The position numbers were made by a program, and so were the translations under genes. Source: Paracoccaceae bacterium (GTDB taxonomy: Bacteria > Pseudomonadota > Alphaproteobacteria > Rhodobacterales > Rhodobacteraceae). Taken from it: 64,000 nucleotides of DNA. Shown here one piece after another: positions 1 through 9,441 of the stretch. The stretch lies in NCBI GenBank assembly GCA_014654775.1, contig JACVZW010000087.1, positions 62,001 through 126,000 of the forward strand, written 5' to 3'. How positions within the stretch are numbered: position 1 is the stretch's first letter; each line of letters opens with the position of its first letter. The notes below the pieces were generated by a model that was not told the origin of the DNA, made no database searches, and was given only the letters and a program-made list of their open reading frames with translations.

Positions 1-158
1 ACCGAACAATTCGGCGCAGACGCAAGGGACTTGTGCGCCGATGCACCTTTCCCCCTGTTGCAGGGCGAAAGCTGACGCCTGCCCTTGCCCCTGCCCGCCC
101 CAAGTGCAAATCTGCCCGAAAGGTGCCGCCTCCCGCGCACCACCCTTCGCGTGACCCG

Positions 159-2027
159 ATGACCAAACCCACCGACAACCCCGCCGACCCCTTCAAGAAG
201 GCGCTGGCCGAAGCCACCCGCACCATGGCCGATGACCCGGACATGACGGTACAATATTCTGTGGATCCCCCCGGCATGAACCGCGAGGGAGTGCGTCTGC
301 CACAGGTTTCCCGCCGCATGACGCGGGACGAGGTGATGCTCGCGCGGGGCACCGCCGACGCCTTCGCGCTGCGCCGCAAGTTCCACGATGACGGCGTCGC
401 CGCCCGCTACGCCCCGCAAGGCAACCTCGCACGCGAGATCTACGAGGCGATGGAAACCGCCCGCTGCGAGGCCGTGGGGGCCCGCGCCATGCCCGGCACC
501 GCCGTGAACATCGATGCCAAGATCGCGCATGAGGCGGAACGCAAAGGATATTCCCAGATCACCAGCATGCAGGACGCACCGCTTTCGGTCGCCGCAGGCT
601 ACCTTGTCCGCCATCTCGCCACGGGCCGCGACATGCCGAAAGGCGCAGGCAACGTGATGGACCTCTGGCGCGGCTTCATCGAAGAACAGGCCGGCGGCAC
701 GCTGGAAAACATGGACCATGTGCTGGAGGATCAGGCCGCCTTCGCACGCCTCGCACGCAAGGTCATCTCCGACCTCGGCTATGGCGATCAACTGGGCGAC
801 GACCCCGATCAGGACGAGCCCGACGATCAGGAAGGCGAGGCCGAAGAGGATCAGGACAGCCCCGACAGCGCGGGCGACGAAGAACAGGAAAGCGACGAGT
901 CCGAAGCCGCGCCCGAACGCAGCCAGGAGGAACAGCAGGACCAGTCGCAGGCGCAGGTCACGATGGAAGACAGCGCCGATATGGAGCAGGGCGATGAGGC
1001 CGAACTTCCCGAAGGCGAGGCTCCGCTGGAACCGCCGCCGCCCGCCCCCTATTCCGACGCCGACCCGAACTACACCGTCTATACCACTGATTTCGATGAA
1101 GAAATCCGCGCCGAGGACTTGGCCGAAGCCGCCGAACTGGAACGGTTGCGCGCCTATCTGGACCAGCAGCTTGAACCCCTCAAGGGGGCCGTGTCGCGCC
1201 TTGCGAACAAGCTGCAGCGCCGCCTTCAGGCGCAGCAGAACCGCTCGTGGCTGTTCGATCTGGAGGAAGGCACGCTGGATGCGGGACGCTTAGCGCGGGT
1301 GGTGGCAAACCCAACGACGCCCCTGTCGTTCAAGCAGGAGAAGGACACCGAGTTCCGCGACACCTGCGTGACACTGCTGCTGGACAATTCCGGGTCCATG
1401 CGCGGCCGCCCCATCTCCATCGCCGCGATCTGCGCCGATGTGCTGGCACGCACGCTGGAACGCTGTTCGGTCAAGGTGGAAATCCTCGGCTTCACCACCC
1501 GGGCGTGGAAGGGCGGGCAGTCGCGCGAACGCTGGCTGGCGCAAGGTCGCCCGCAAGGTCCGGGCCGCCTGAACGACCTGCGCCACATCATCTACAAGGG
1601 CGCGGATGCGCCGTGGCGGCGGGCGAGGCCCAATCTCGGGCTTATGATGAAAGAAGGGCTTCTGAAAGAGAACATCGACGGCGAGGCGCTGGAATGGGCG
1701 CATCGCCGGATGATGGCCCGCCCCGAGGCGCGGAAGATCCTGATGGTGATTTCCGACGGCGCGCCGGTGGACGACTCAACTTTGTCCGTCAACCCCGCGA
1801 ATTTCCTTGAAAAACACCTCCGCGACGTGATCGCCATGGTGGAACGGCGGCGTCAGGTGGAACTCATCGCCATCGGCATCGGCCATGACGTGACGCGCTA
1901 CTACCAGCGCGCCGTGACGATCACCGATGTGGAACAACTGGCCGGCGCGATGACGGAACAGCTGGCCGGGCTTTTCGAAAGCGACCCAAAGAAACGGGCC
2001 AAGGCCGGCATGCGGCGGGCGGGGTAA
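159..2027 (+). CDS. cobT: Cobaltochelatase subunit CobT
   Basis: Encodes a 622-aa protein matching CobT, the chaperone-type subunit that works with the AAA+ protein CobS and the large subunit CobN to insert cobalt into hydrogenobyrinic acid a,c-diamide in aerobic cobalamin synthesis (cytoplasm). The N-terminal half is a CobT domain. It is followed by a very acidic linker, rich in Asp/Glu/Gln, at about residues 215-310. The C-terminal third is a von Willebrand factor A domain with a MIDAS motif DNSGSM starting near residue 409. Length fits the family. The frame is open upstream to 33, but the ATG at 159 gives the usual MTKPTDN N-terminus, so I prefer it. cobS would be expected just upstream, outside the window. 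Confidence 0.93.
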   Translation: MTKPTDNPADPFKKALAEATRTMADDPDMTVQYSVDPPGMNREGVRLPQVSRRMTRDEVMLARGTADAFALRRKFHDDGVAARYAPQGNLAREIYEAMETARCEAVGARAMPGTAVNIDAKIAHEAERKGYSQITSMQDAPLSVAAGYLVRHLATGRDMPKGAGNVMDLWRGFIEEQAGGTLENMDHVLEDQAAFARLARKVISDLGYGDQLGDDPDQDEPDDQEGEAEEDQDSPDSAGDEEQESDESEAAPERSQEEQQDQSQAQVTMEDSADMEQGDEAELPEGEAPLEPPPPAPYSDADPNYTVYTTDFDEEIRAEDLAEAAELERLRAYLDQQLEPLKGAVSRLANKLQRRLQAQQNRSWLFDLEEGTLDAGRLARVVANPTTPLSFKQEKDTEFRDTCVTLLLDNSGSMRGRPISIAAICADVLARTLERCSVKVEILGFTTRAWKGGQSRERWLAQGRPQGPGRLNDLRHIIYKGADAPWRRARPNLGLMMKEGLLKENIDGEALEWAHRRMMARPEARKILMVISDGAPVDDSTLSVNPANFLEKHLRDVIAMVERRRQVELIAIGIGHDVTRYYQRAVTITDVEQLAGAMTEQLAGLFESDPKKRAKAGMRRAG

Positions 2028-2047
2028 GGGGGGCTGTCTGCCCCCCT
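2027..2047 (+). terminator. Hairpin directly after cobT
   Basis: Immediately after the cobT TAA, six G (2028-2033) plus C pair with G plus six C (2040-2046) around a five-base loop, and an A-T pair (2027/2047) closes the stem. The sequence that follows is CTT rather than a long T run. This fits a cobT transcription terminator, and it is also the left part of the repeat-like intergenic element listed next. Confidence 0.6.
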
Positions 2048-2096
2048 CTTGGCCTGCGGCCAATTCACCCCCCGAGGATATTTGACGACAGAAGAT
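2048..2096. repeat. Repeat-like intergenic element (GGCC-TGC-GGCC plus CCGAGGATATTTG)
   Basis: The gap between cobT and the aminopeptidase has a small palindrome GGCCTGCGGCC (2051-2061), then CCCCCCGAGGATATTTG and an AGAAGATGAG tail. From memory, the arrangement G-run hairpin, GC palindrome, GAGGATATTT, AGAAGA recurs between genes in many Rhodobacteraceae genomes. The sequence shows only one copy here, so the repeat status rests on recollection. Confidence 0.45.
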
Positions 2097-2106
2097 GAGG
2101 GGCGCG

Positions 2107-3903
2107 ATGTTCCAGAGTTTCGAGACCACCGCCGATCCTTCCGCCGGTCCGGGCCGTCTGGCGCGGCTGCGCGACCAACTGCGGGCGGAAGGGCTGTCGG
2201 GCTTTCTGGTGCCGCGCGCGGATGTCCATCAAGGCGAATATGTCGCCGCGCGGGATGAACGTCTTCAATGGCTTACGGGCTTTACTGGATCGGCGGGCTT
2301 TGCCATTGTCCTGCCCGATATGGCGGGGGTCTTCATCGACGGGCGGTACCGCGTGCAGGTGAAGCATCAGGTCGATCTGACGGCCTTCACCCCCGTTCCT
2401 TGGCCCGAAACGAAACCGGGTCCGTGGATCGCCGAGCATCTGGCCGAAGGCGTGGTGGGCTTTGACCCATGGCTGCACACCGCCGATGAGGTGGCGCGTC
2501 TGGAAGAGGCGCTGAAGGGGTCCCCTGTCACCCTCCGCGCGGTTGCCAATGCCGTGGACGCGATCTGGCCCGACCAGCCCCCCCCGCCATCTGGCGCGGC
2601 CTTCCCTCATCCCGTCACCCTTGCGGGCGAAACGTCCGAGGCCAAGCGTGCAAGGCTGGCCGACGCCCTGCGAAAGGCGGGGAAAGAGGCGGCGGTGATC
2701 ACCTTGCCCGACTCGCTCTGCTGGCTTTTGAACCTGCGGGGCGCGGATGTGCCGCGAAACCCGATCCTGCACGGCTTTGCCATTCTGCGCGCGGATGCAA
2801 CGGTGGATGTCTTCACCGCGCCTTCCAAGCTGGGCGAGAGCGCGCGGGCGGCGCTGGATGCGGGCGTGCGGCTGCATGCGGTGGAAGCCTTTGAACCCAC
2901 GCTGAAATCCCTTTCCGGCACCATCCGGGTGGATCGCACCAGCGCCCCCTTGGCCGTGTCGCGCCTGATCGAAGGCGCAGGCGGCACGGTGGCGTGGGGC
3001 GATGACCCCTGCCGCTTGCCCAAGGCCGCCAAGAACGCCGCCGAAGTGGCGGGCATGCGCGAGGCGCATCTGCGCGACGGCGCGGCGGTGGTCGAATTCC
3101 TCTGCTGGCTGGATGCCACAGCCCCCAAGGGCGGGCTGACCGAGATTGACGTGGTGACCGCGCTGGAAGGCTATCGCCGGGCGACCAATGTGCTGCATGA
3201 CATCAGCTTTGACACGATCTGCGGCGCGGGGCCGAACGGCGCGATCATGCATTACCGCGTGACGCGCGAGACGAACCGTGCGGTTGGGATGGACGAACTT
3301 CTGCTCGTCGACAGCGGCGCGCAATTTGCCGATGGCACGACCGACATCACCCGCACCATCGCCGTGGGCGATCCGGGCGGCGAGGCGCGGGACTGCTATA
3401 CCCGTGTTCTGCAAGGCCTGATCGCGATCTCCCGCGTGCGCTGGCCGCGCGGCATCGCGGGGCGCGATCTGGATGCGCTGGCGCGCTTTCACCTCTGGGT
3501 CGCGGGGCAGGATTTCGACCATGGCACAGGGCATGGCGTCGGGGCCTTCCTGTCGGTGCATGAGGGGCCGCAGCGCATCAGCCGCGTCTCCGAGGTGCCG
3601 CTGGAGCCGGGGATGATCCTGTCCAACGAACCGGGCTACTACCGTGAAGGGGCTTTCGGCATCCGGCTGGAAAACCTGATCGTGGTGCAGGAGGCGCCGG
3701 AACTGGGCGACAACCGCGACCAGCTTTGCTTCGAGACGCTGACCTTCGCCCCCTTTGATCGCAGGCTAATTCTGGCCGATCGCCTTTCCGGGGACGAACG
3801 GAACTGGCTGAACACCTATCATGCCGAGGTGTTGGCCAAGCTTGCACCCCGCCTCGGTGCAACCGCACGGGACTGGCTACAGGCCGCCTGCGCGCCCTTG
3901 TGA
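2107..3903 (+). CDS. Xaa-Pro aminopeptidase, M24B family (long form)
   Basis: A 598-aa cytoplasmic metallopeptidase that removes N-terminal residues preceding proline. Two creatinase-type N-terminal domains (about residues 15-320) precede an M24 'pita-bread' catalytic domain with the expected metal-ligand motifs: DSGAQFADGTTDITRT, HGTGHGVG and SNEPGYY, plus a Glu in the final FGIRLENL segment. The length of about 600 aa matches the long three-domain form rather than 440-aa PepP. An in-frame ATG at 2095 exists, but GAGGGG lies four bases before the ATG at 2107, so I chose 2107. Confidence 0.9.
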   Translation: MFQSFETTADPSAGPGRLARLRDQLRAEGLSGFLVPRADVHQGEYVAARDERLQWLTGFTGSAGFAIVLPDMAGVFIDGRYRVQVKHQVDLTAFTPVPWPETKPGPWIAEHLAEGVVGFDPWLHTADEVARLEEALKGSPVTLRAVANAVDAIWPDQPPPPSGAAFPHPVTLAGETSEAKRARLADALRKAGKEAAVITLPDSLCWLLNLRGADVPRNPILHGFAILRADATVDVFTAPSKLGESARAALDAGVRLHAVEAFEPTLKSLSGTIRVDRTSAPLAVSRLIEGAGGTVAWGDDPCRLPKAAKNAAEVAGMREAHLRDGAAVVEFLCWLDATAPKGGLTEIDVVTALEGYRRATNVLHDISFDTICGAGPNGAIMHYRVTRETNRAVGMDELLLVDSGAQFADGTTDITRTIAVGDPGGEARDCYTRVLQGLIAISRVRWPRGIAGRDLDALARFHLWVAGQDFDHGTGHGVGAFLSVHEGPQRISRVSEVPLEPGMILSNEPGYYREGAFGIRLENLIVVQEAPELGDNRDQLCFETLTFAPFDRRLILADRLSGDERNWLNTYHAEVLAKLAPRLGATARDWLQAACAPL

Positions 3904-4029
3904 TGCATCTTTGGGCGCGGCACTGCCGACACGCCGGGCGTTATGGGCGCTGTGCAGCCGATGGCAGAACGCCCGCTTGCCGCAAGGTCCGGTCGCGCGC
4001 ATCATGGCCCCAAGGCAAGGGAGGCTGAC

Positions 4030-4371
4030 ATGACCGTGACGCTGGAAATCCGGCCCGTTCCGGGCCGCTATATCGTGCGTGCGAGTGGAACCATCATCGG
4101 CGAGACGGAGCGCGCCGTGGAACTGCTGGAAGGCGCGCGCCCGCCCGTGATCTATGTCCCGCGCGAGGATGTGGCGATGGCCCTTCTGGACCCGACCGAC
4201 CGCCAGTCCACCTGCCCGCACAAGGGCGAGGCGCGTTATTACAGCATTGTCACGCCCGAGGCGCGGCTGGACAACGCCGTCTGGTCCTATGAGCGCCCCA
4301 TCGCGGGGGCCGAGGCCATCGCGGGCCATCTGGCCTTCTATCAGGACAAGGTCCGGGTGGAGCCGCGCTAG
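4030..4371 (+). CDS. DUF427 domain protein
   Basis: A 113-aa protein of the DUF427 family, whose biochemical role is not established. It shows the family pattern: a short beta-rich start (VTLEIRPVPGRYIVRASG), the IYVPREDV stretch and CPHKGEARYYSI followed by DNAVWSYERP. The start at 4030 is supported by AGGGAGG seven bases upstream. The frame is open back to 3943, but that extension looks non-coding. Its TAG stop interlocks with the stop of the convergent sufE gene in a shared CTAG. Confidence 0.85.
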   Translation: MTVTLEIRPVPGRYIVRASGTIIGETERAVELLEGARPPVIYVPREDVAMALLDPTDRQSTCPHKGEARYYSIVTPEARLDNAVWSYERPIAGAEAIAGHLAFYQDKVRVEPR

Positions 4372-4778
4372 GCGATCTCGGCCGCGACCTTGCGGATACG
4401 CTCCACCATCGCCCGCAGCCCGTTCGACCGCTGCGACGACAAGTGTTCGTTCAATCCCAGCCGCGCCAATTCGGCAGGTGCGTCTACCTTTCCGACCTCG
4501 GCCACGGGCAGGCCCGCATAGAGGGCATGCAGAACGGCGATCAGCCCCTTCACGATCATCGCGTCGCTGTCGCCTTGAAAATCGAAACGGCCATCGCTGA
4601 TGACGGGTTGCAGCCAGACTTGGCTTGCGCAGCCCTGCACCTTGGTCGCGGGAACCTTCAAGGCCTCGTCCATCGGCGGAAGCGCCTTGCCCAATTCGAT
4701 CACATGGCGATAGCGGTCTTCCCAATCGTCGAGGAAGTCGAAGGTTTCGGCGATCTCTTCAAAGGCGGGGGTGGCCAT
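4368..4778 (-). CDS. sufE: SufE family cysteine desulfuration protein
   Basis: A 136-aa SufE homologue, the sulfur acceptor that takes persulfide from the cysteine desulfurase SufS and passes it to the SufBCD scaffold for Fe-S cluster assembly in the cytoplasm. The sulfur-accepting cysteine is visible as Cys50 in KVQGCASQVW, and the length is typical. An in-frame GTG lies one codon upstream, but ATG 4778 has a GGAGAG ribosome site and is preferred. No other suf gene is nearby, so it stands alone here. Confidence 0.92.
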   Translation of the reverse strand: MATPAFEEIAETFDFLDDWEDRYRHVIELGKALPPMDEALKVPATKVQGCASQVWLQPVISDGRFDFQGDSDAMIVKGLIAVLHALYAGLPVAEVGKVDAPAELARLGLNEHLSSQRSNGLRAMVERIRKVAAEIA

Positions 4779-4841
4779 CACGCTCTCCGATGCTGTGGCG
4801 ATGACCTAGGGCTTTGGGGCGGAAAGGTCCACCCCGTGCCG

Positions 4842-5219
4842 TCAGGCAGCGGCGCGCCGTTCGAGCCAAAGAAGCCGTGCCAGCATTGGCAATAGGGCAA
4901 GGCAGGCCGTCGCGATCACGGCCACAGCCCATGGCAGAAGTGGCATCCCAACCGCCCGGGCGCGCGGCGCGATCAGGTAGAAGGCAATGGCCACGGCAAT
5001 CAGCAAGTCGAACCAGACCTGATTGCCCGCAAAACTGGTGGTGTGGTTGATCCAGAACTGGAGGAGCCCCTCTTGCAACACCGTAACGACGGAGAAAAGC
5101 GCGAAGAGAAGGCCGATCACCGCCGGAACACGCCAGTCACCCAAAGGGCGGCGAAGGGCGGAGTGGATCAGGAACACTGCTGTCGCCAGATAGGCGAGAG
5201 GTGGCAGAAGCTGCAGCAT
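4842..5219 (-). CDS. Small four-helix membrane protein
   Basis: A 125-aa very hydrophobic protein with four apparent membrane segments, roughly residues 3-18, 28-47, 67-82 and 90-110, ending in LERRAAA. I do not recognise a named family, although the pattern resembles small inner-membrane proteins often controlled by an adjacent TetR gene. AAAGGAGT lies six bases before ATG 5219, so the in-frame ATG at 5261 is not used; that ATG also falls inside the proposed operator. It diverges from the TetR gene at 5292, which probably regulates it. Confidence 0.75.
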   Translation of the reverse strand: MLQLLPPLAYLATAVFLIHSALRRPLGDWRVPAVIGLLFALFSVVTVLQEGLLQFWINHTTSFAGNQVWFDLLIAVAIAFYLIAPRARAVGMPLLPWAVAVIATACLALLPMLARLLWLERRAAA

Positions 5220-5252
5220 CGTGTACTCCTTTGCAAAGGGGATGCAGCAATA

Positions 5253-5270
5253 ATGTAGCATCCGCTACAT
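5253..5270. promoter_or_regulatory. Probable TetR operator (7-4-7 inverted repeat)
   Basis: A perfect inverted repeat, ATGTAGC, spacer ATCC, GCTACAT, lies in the 72-bp gap between the divergent membrane-protein and TetR genes. Size and position fit a TetR-family operator acting on both promoters. Confidence 0.65.
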
Positions 5271-5291
5271 AAATGGAAGAGCCTAACCCTC

Positions 5292-5825
5292 ATGGCACGT
5301 CCCAAGCCCGACAAGGACGCCTTGCTCGCCGGCCTTGCGGCCCATGTGCTTGATCATGGTCTAACGGCGGCCAGCCTGCGCCCGATGGCTGCATCTGTCG
5401 GTACGTCGGACAGGATGCTGATCTATCATTTCGGTAGCAAGGATGCGCTGATGGCCGAGGTGCTGGTCCATCTCGCCCGGACCATGGCAAGTGATCTGGA
5501 CAGGGCCCTGCCGGAAGACCGCTTCCCAACCGAAGCGGCGCTTGTGCAGGCGATCCTTCAGTTGATGCGCGCGGACTCCGTCCGCCCCTATATCCGGCTG
5601 TGGTTCGACATCGTTTCGGCCAGCGGTCAAGGCGAAGCAAGCGGCCTGCCCCCCGGCATCGGCCAGTCGATCTTGGGGGTCTATCTTGACTGGATCGCAC
5701 GCCGCCACCCCAAAGGCGACGCCGGCGCTCCACGCTGCCTTGCCCTTGTCGAGGGCCTTTTGGTGATGGAGGCGTTGGAGTGCACGGGCCTTGTGGACCG
5801 CGTGCTTTCCATGATGGAGGGATGA
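5292..5825 (+). CDS. TetR family transcriptional regulator
   Basis: A 177-aa regulator. Residues 8-55 form a TetR-type helix-turn-helix (ALLAGLAAHVLDHGLTAASL, then SDRMLIYHFGSKDALM), where the tyrosine-histidine-phenylalanine stretch is the usual recognition-helix end. The C-terminal half is a ligand-binding and dimerisation domain with no recognisable specificity. Divergent to the membrane protein gene and next to the 5253-5270 dyad, it is likely a local repressor of that gene and itself. Confidence 0.87.
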   Translation: MARPKPDKDALLAGLAAHVLDHGLTAASLRPMAASVGTSDRMLIYHFGSKDALMAEVLVHLARTMASDLDRALPEDRFPTEAALVQAILQLMRADSVRPYIRLWFDIVSASGQGEASGLPPGIGQSILGVYLDWIARRHPKGDAGAPRCLALVEGLLVMEALECTGLVDRVLSMMEG

Positions 5826-5917
5826 CCGGCCAACCGCCAACCGCGCGTCCGGCTGCAGGGGTGCTTTTCAAAGCCCGCGCCATCGGCTACCCAAGGGGCA
5901 ACAGACGGGGGACCGGA

Positions 5918-6376
5918 ATGAAACGTAGGGTGGTTCTGGCTTTGGGCGCGGCTTTCGTGGTGACGGGCTGCGGTGCCGTGCGCGACTCGCGGCTCAATCC
6001 CTTCAACTGGTTCGGGGGCGCACGCCGCCGCGAACGGGTGCAGCAGACGGCCGAGGTCGCGAAGGACCAGCGTCTTCTGATGGAGGAGGTCATCTCCCTC
6101 TCCGTCGATCCCTTCTCCAGCGGGGCCATCGTGCGAGCAACGGGAATCGCGCCGTCGCAGGGCTGGTGGGATGCGGAACTGGTGGCCCGCCCGATCGACG
6201 AAAACGGCGTGCTGGTCTACGATTTCCGCGTCTTCCCGCCGGTGACGGATACGCCCACGGGCACACCCCGCTCGCGCGAGATCACGGTGGGGGTGTCGAT
6301 TTCCAACGTGCGCCTTGATCAGGTGCGCGAGATCGTGGTGCAGGGCGCGAACAACGCGCTGTCGTCGCGTCGCTAA
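5918..6376 (+). CDS. Small lipoprotein of unknown function
   Basis: A 152-aa predicted lipoprotein. The N-terminus MKRRVVLALGAAFVVTGCG is a signal peptide with lipobox VTGC and lipidated Cys18. The mature part has an Arg-rich turn (FGGARRRERV), then mixed beta structure (GAIVRATGIAPSQGWWDAEL, VYDFRVFPP). It looks like a conserved Rhodobacteraceae hypothetical; I cannot assign a function. The frame is open upstream to 5780, but only ATG 5918 yields the signal peptide. Its end lies three bases from the convergent rnd gene. Confidence 0.8.
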   Translation: MKRRVVLALGAAFVVTGCGAVRDSRLNPFNWFGGARRRERVQQTAEVAKDQRLLMEEVISLSVDPFSSGAIVRATGIAPSQGWWDAELVARPIDENGVLVYDFRVFPPVTDTPTGTPRSREITVGVSISNVRLDQVREIVVQGANNALSSRR

Positions 6377-6379
6377 GCG

Positions 6380-7537
6380 CTAGAGCCGGACGACCCGCAC
6401 TTCGCTTCCCTTTGCGGACAGGGCGATTTCACCGCGACACAGGCGCAGTGCATCGTCTCCGAACGCTTCGGACCGCCAGCCCTTGAGAGCTTCCACGTCG
6501 CGTTCACCTGCGGCAATGGCATCCAGATCCGCCGCCGAGGCGATCAACTTGGACGCCACGCCCAGTTGTTCGGATTTGGCCTTCAAAAGGACGCGCAGCA
6601 GATCGGCCAGCGCCGGGTTGACCTGCATCTGATCGCGCGACAGGTCCGGCTTGGGCAGGTCATCCGCACGCATCTCCATCCCCGACCGGATGGCAGCCAG
6701 AATTCCATCGGCGATCTCGGGCTTGCGCCCTTCGCGCAACAGCAGGCGGGACCGGCCCAGTTCTTCCATCGAAGTAGGGCGGGTCGAGGCCAACTCGAGC
6801 AGCGCGTCATCCTTCATCACCCGCGACCGGGGAACGTTGTGCCGCTGGGCATATTCCTCGCGAAAGCGTGCCAGTTCCTTCACGATGGCAAGGAAGCGGC
6901 CCGAGGTGGTGCGCGTCTTCACTCGCAACCATGCCTCGTCGGGATGGACAGTATAGGTGGCCGGGTCGGTGAGGATCGACAGCTCCTCTTCCACCCATTT
7001 CGTGCGACCGTTCTTTTCCAGCTGTGCCGCCAGCCATTCATAGATCACCCGCAGGTGGGTGACATCGGCCAGCGCATATTCCTGCTGCGCCGTCGACAGG
7101 GGCCGACGCGACCAGTCTGTGAAGCGTGAGGTCTTGTCGAGGTTCTGCTTGGCGATCTTCTTCACCAGCGTTTCGTATCCAACCTGTTCACCGAAACCGC
7201 AGACCATGGCAGCGACCTGCGTGTCGAAAAGGGGTTCGGGGAAGACGTTCCCCTCGACGAAGAAAATCTCCAGATCCTGCCGCGCCGCGTGAAAGACCTT
7301 CACGGTCGCCTTGTGACGGAAGAGATCGTAAAGCGGCTCAAGGCTCATCCCCTCGCCATCAATCGGGTCGACAAGGACGGCATCACCCGTCTTTCCGGGC
7401 AAGGCCATCTGGATGAGGCAAAGCTTTGACCAATAGGTGCGTTCCCGCAGGAACTCGGTATCGATGGTCACATAGGGTTGGGACTTTGCGGCTTCGCAGA
7501 AGGCAGCGAGGTCTTCGGTCGTCGTAATCGTGCGCAT
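6380..7537 (-). CDS. rnd: Ribonuclease D
   Basis: A 385-aa 3'-5' exoribonuclease involved in tRNA 3'-end maturation. The DEDD exonuclease domain occupies about residues 1-170, with the first acidic pair in YVTIDTEFLRE (Asp26, Glu28), the second motif in VFHAARQDLEIF and the third in QQEYALADVTHL. An HRDC domain follows at about 205-285. The ATG at 7537 gives the canonical MRTITTTEDL start; an in-frame ATG at 7573 adds 12 unlikely residues. Confidence 0.93.
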   Translation of the reverse strand: MRTITTTEDLAAFCEAAKSQPYVTIDTEFLRERTYWSKLCLIQMALPGKTGDAVLVDPIDGEGMSLEPLYDLFRHKATVKVFHAARQDLEIFFVEGNVFPEPLFDTQVAAMVCGFGEQVGYETLVKKIAKQNLDKTSRFTDWSRRPLSTAQQEYALADVTHLRVIYEWLAAQLEKNGRTKWVEEELSILTDPATYTVHPDEAWLRVKTRTTSGRFLAIVKELARFREEYAQRHNVPRSRVMKDDALLELASTRPTSMEELGRSRLLLREGRKPEIADGILAAIRSGMEMRADDLPKPDLSRDQMQVNPALADLLRVLLKAKSEQLGVASKLIASAADLDAIAAGERDVEALKGWRSEAFGDDALRLCRGEIALSAKGSEVRVVRL

Positions 7538-7658
7538 CTTGCGATCCGTCCTGCCAGAGGGGCACGGGGTCATCCCGCATGTCCGCTATAGGCAAGGGCG
7601 GTGGAAATGGGAAGAGATGTCGGAAATCTGTAGCTGAATCCGGCCTGAGCGCGCGCGA

Positions 7659-8252
7659 TCACAGGAAAAGCGGTGTCCGGTCCCCGGCGGCAAAGCGGCG
7701 CAGGACGGCCGGATAGAGGCGGTGTTCCTGCACCAGAACCCGCGCGGCAAGCGTTTCGGCGGTGTCGCCCGCGAGGATTGGCACGCGCGCCTGCCCTAGG
7801 ATTGGGCCATCGTCCAGAACTGGCGTCACCTCATGCACCGTGCAGCCCGCCTCGGCGTCCCCCGCCTCTAGCGCGCGGCGATGCGTGTGCAGCCCAGGAT
7901 AAAGCGGCAGAAGCGATGGATGGATGTTCAGCATCCGCCCTGCGAAGCGATCGACGAAGCCGGGCGTCAGCACGCGCATGAACCCCGCCAGACAAACAAG
8001 GTCGGCCCCTGCTTCAAGGATCGGCTGCAAAAGCGCCGCCTCGAAGGCGGCCCGATCACCACCATAGGGCCGGTGGTCGACGGCTGCCGTTGCAACACCC
8101 AGAGCGGCGGCCTTGGCCAGCCCTGCCGCCTTCGGGTCATTCGACGCCACCAGTACGGGCAGCGCGGGATGGTCCCCTGCGGCCATGTCGCGCAACAGCG
8201 CCAGCATGTTGGAGCCGCCACCGGAAATCAGGATGGCGACGCGGCGCGTCAC
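7659..8252 (-). CDS. purN: Phosphoribosylglycinamide formyltransferase (GAR transformylase)
   Basis: A 197-aa enzyme transferring the formyl group of 10-formyl-THF to GAR in step three of purine synthesis. The catalytic triad is in place: Asn109 and His111 in LNIHPSLLP, and Asp147 in PVLDDGPI. The start codon is GTG at 8252, inside the purM stop as a GTGA overlap, so translation is coupled to purM. Confidence 0.95.
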   Translation of the reverse strand: MTRRVAILISGGGSNMLALLRDMAAGDHPALPVLVASNDPKAAGLAKAAALGVATAAVDHRPYGGDRAAFEAALLQPILEAGADLVCLAGFMRVLTPGFVDRFAGRMLNIHPSLLPLYPGLHTHRRALEAGDAEAGCTVHEVTPVLDDGPILGQARVPILAGDTAETLAARVLVQEHRLYPAVLRRFAAGDRTPLFL

Positions 8253-9286
8253 AGAAGGCGGCCTTTGTAGATGACCCCCTGCCCTTCCACCACTTGGCCC
8301 AGCGTGACCACCGTTTCGCCCGTGTCGCGCAGCAAGGTCGCGAGGTCATCGGCGCGGTCGGGTGCCACGACAAGGATCATGCCGATGCCGCAGTTAAAGG
8401 TCTTCAGAAGCTCTGCCTCGGCCATGTTGGCGGTGGTGGCCAGCCAGCGGAAGACGGGCGGCAACTGCCATGCCGAAAGGTCAATCTCGCAGGCCAGCCC
8501 GTCGGGCAGAACGCGCGGCGGGTTCTCGGTCAGCCCGCCGCCCGTGATATGGGCCAGCCCATGCACGCCGCCCGCGCGGATCGCAGCCAGCGCCTGCTTG
8601 ACGTAAAGCCGGGTCGGCGCCAGCAGTGCCTCGCCCAGCGTGCCGTCCGCAAAGGGCGCGGGCGCGTCCCATGTCAGCCCCGAAAGCTCCACCACCTTGC
8701 GCACAAAGCTGTAGCCGTTGGAATGGACGCCGTTGGACGCAAGACCCAACAGCACATCGCCCGCCGCGACGCCCGCAGGCAGGTCCTGCCCCCGTTCCAT
8801 CGCGCCCACGGCGAAACCGGCAAGGTCGAAATCGCCCTTGTGATACATGCCCGGCATTTCGGCGGTTTCGCCACCGATCAGGGCGCAGCCTGACGCAGCG
8901 CAGCCTTCTGCGATGCCTTCGATGATCCGGGCCGCCTGATCGACCTCCAGCTTGCCGGTGGCGAAATAGTCGAGGAAGAGCAGTGGCTCTGCCCCCTGAC
9001 AGACCAGATCGTTGACGCACATGGCCACCAGATCGATGCCGATGGTATCGACGTTGCCGGTATCGATCGCGATGCGCAGTTTGGTGCCCACGCCATCCGT
9101 GGCGGCCACGAGGATCGGGTCGCTGTAGCCTGCGGCCTTCAGATCAAACAGCGCGCCAAAGCCACCAAGGCCCGAGATGGTGCCGGGGCGATTGGTGCGT
9201 TTGGCGGCAGGCTTGATCCGTTCGACCAGCGCATTGCCCGCGTCGATATCCACCCCCGCCTGCGCATAGGTAAGGCCGTTCGTCAT
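8249..9286 (-). CDS. purM: Phosphoribosylformylglycinamidine cyclo-ligase (AIR synthetase)
   Basis: A 345-aa enzyme that closes the imidazole ring with ATP to form AIR. The AIRS N-terminal region carries [15 protein letters not shown] and [13 protein letters not shown], and the glycine-rich [19 protein letters not shown] begins the C-terminal half. The frame is open to 9334, but ATG 9286 ([14 protein letters not shown]) is the normal family start. It forms a two-gene operon with purN. Confidence 0.95.
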   Translation of the reverse strand: MTNGLTYAQAGVDIDAGNALVERIKPAAKRTNRPGTISGLGGFGALFDLKAAGYSDPILVAATDGVGTKLRIAIDTGNVDTIGIDLVAMCVNDLVCQGAEPLLFLDYFATGKLEVDQAARIIEGIAEGCAASGCALIGGETAEMPGMYHKGDFDLAGFAVGAMERGQDLPAGVAAGDVLLGLASNGVHSNGYSFVRKVVELSGLTWDAPAPFADGTLGEALLAPTRLYVKQALAAIRAGGVHGLAHITGGGLTENPPRVLPDGLACEIDLSAWQLPPVFRWLATTANMAEAELLKTFNCGIGMILVVAPDRADDLATLLRDTGETVVTLGQVVEGQGVIYKGRLL

Positions 9287-9367
9287 CGCACCGCTCCGCC
9301 GCTGTTCCCCGCATTGCGGCGCGGCATATACCACCCCCGCCTGCGCCGCAACGGCGGATGCCGCCGC

Positions 9368-9381
9368 TTGATGCGGATCAA
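9368..9381. promoter_or_regulatory. FNR/FnrL-type binding site TTGATGCGGATCAA
   Basis: A perfect TTGAT-N4-ATCAA dyad, the consensus for FNR/FnrL regulators of anaerobic and low-oxygen genes. Its centre lies 67 bases upstream of the small membrane-protein start at 9442 and about 88 bases from the divergent purM start. It most likely activates the former. Confidence 0.72.
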
Positions 9382-9441
9382 GGTTCCCGATGCCCTGCCC
9401 TGATAGGAAAGCTTCGGAACGCGCCGATAGGAGGAACTGCC

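Noticed and set aside
1..158. Possible end of an upstream gene such as cobS
   Set aside because: No frame in this stretch shows a recognisable CobS C-terminus and no stop codon context could be tied to a known product; I see no supported feature here.
2065..3561. 498-codon open frame on the minus strand within the aminopeptidase gene
   Set aside because: Lies fully antisense to a gene with complete M24 motifs; its translation is Arg/His/Pro-rich with no domain, as expected of a high-GC shadow frame.
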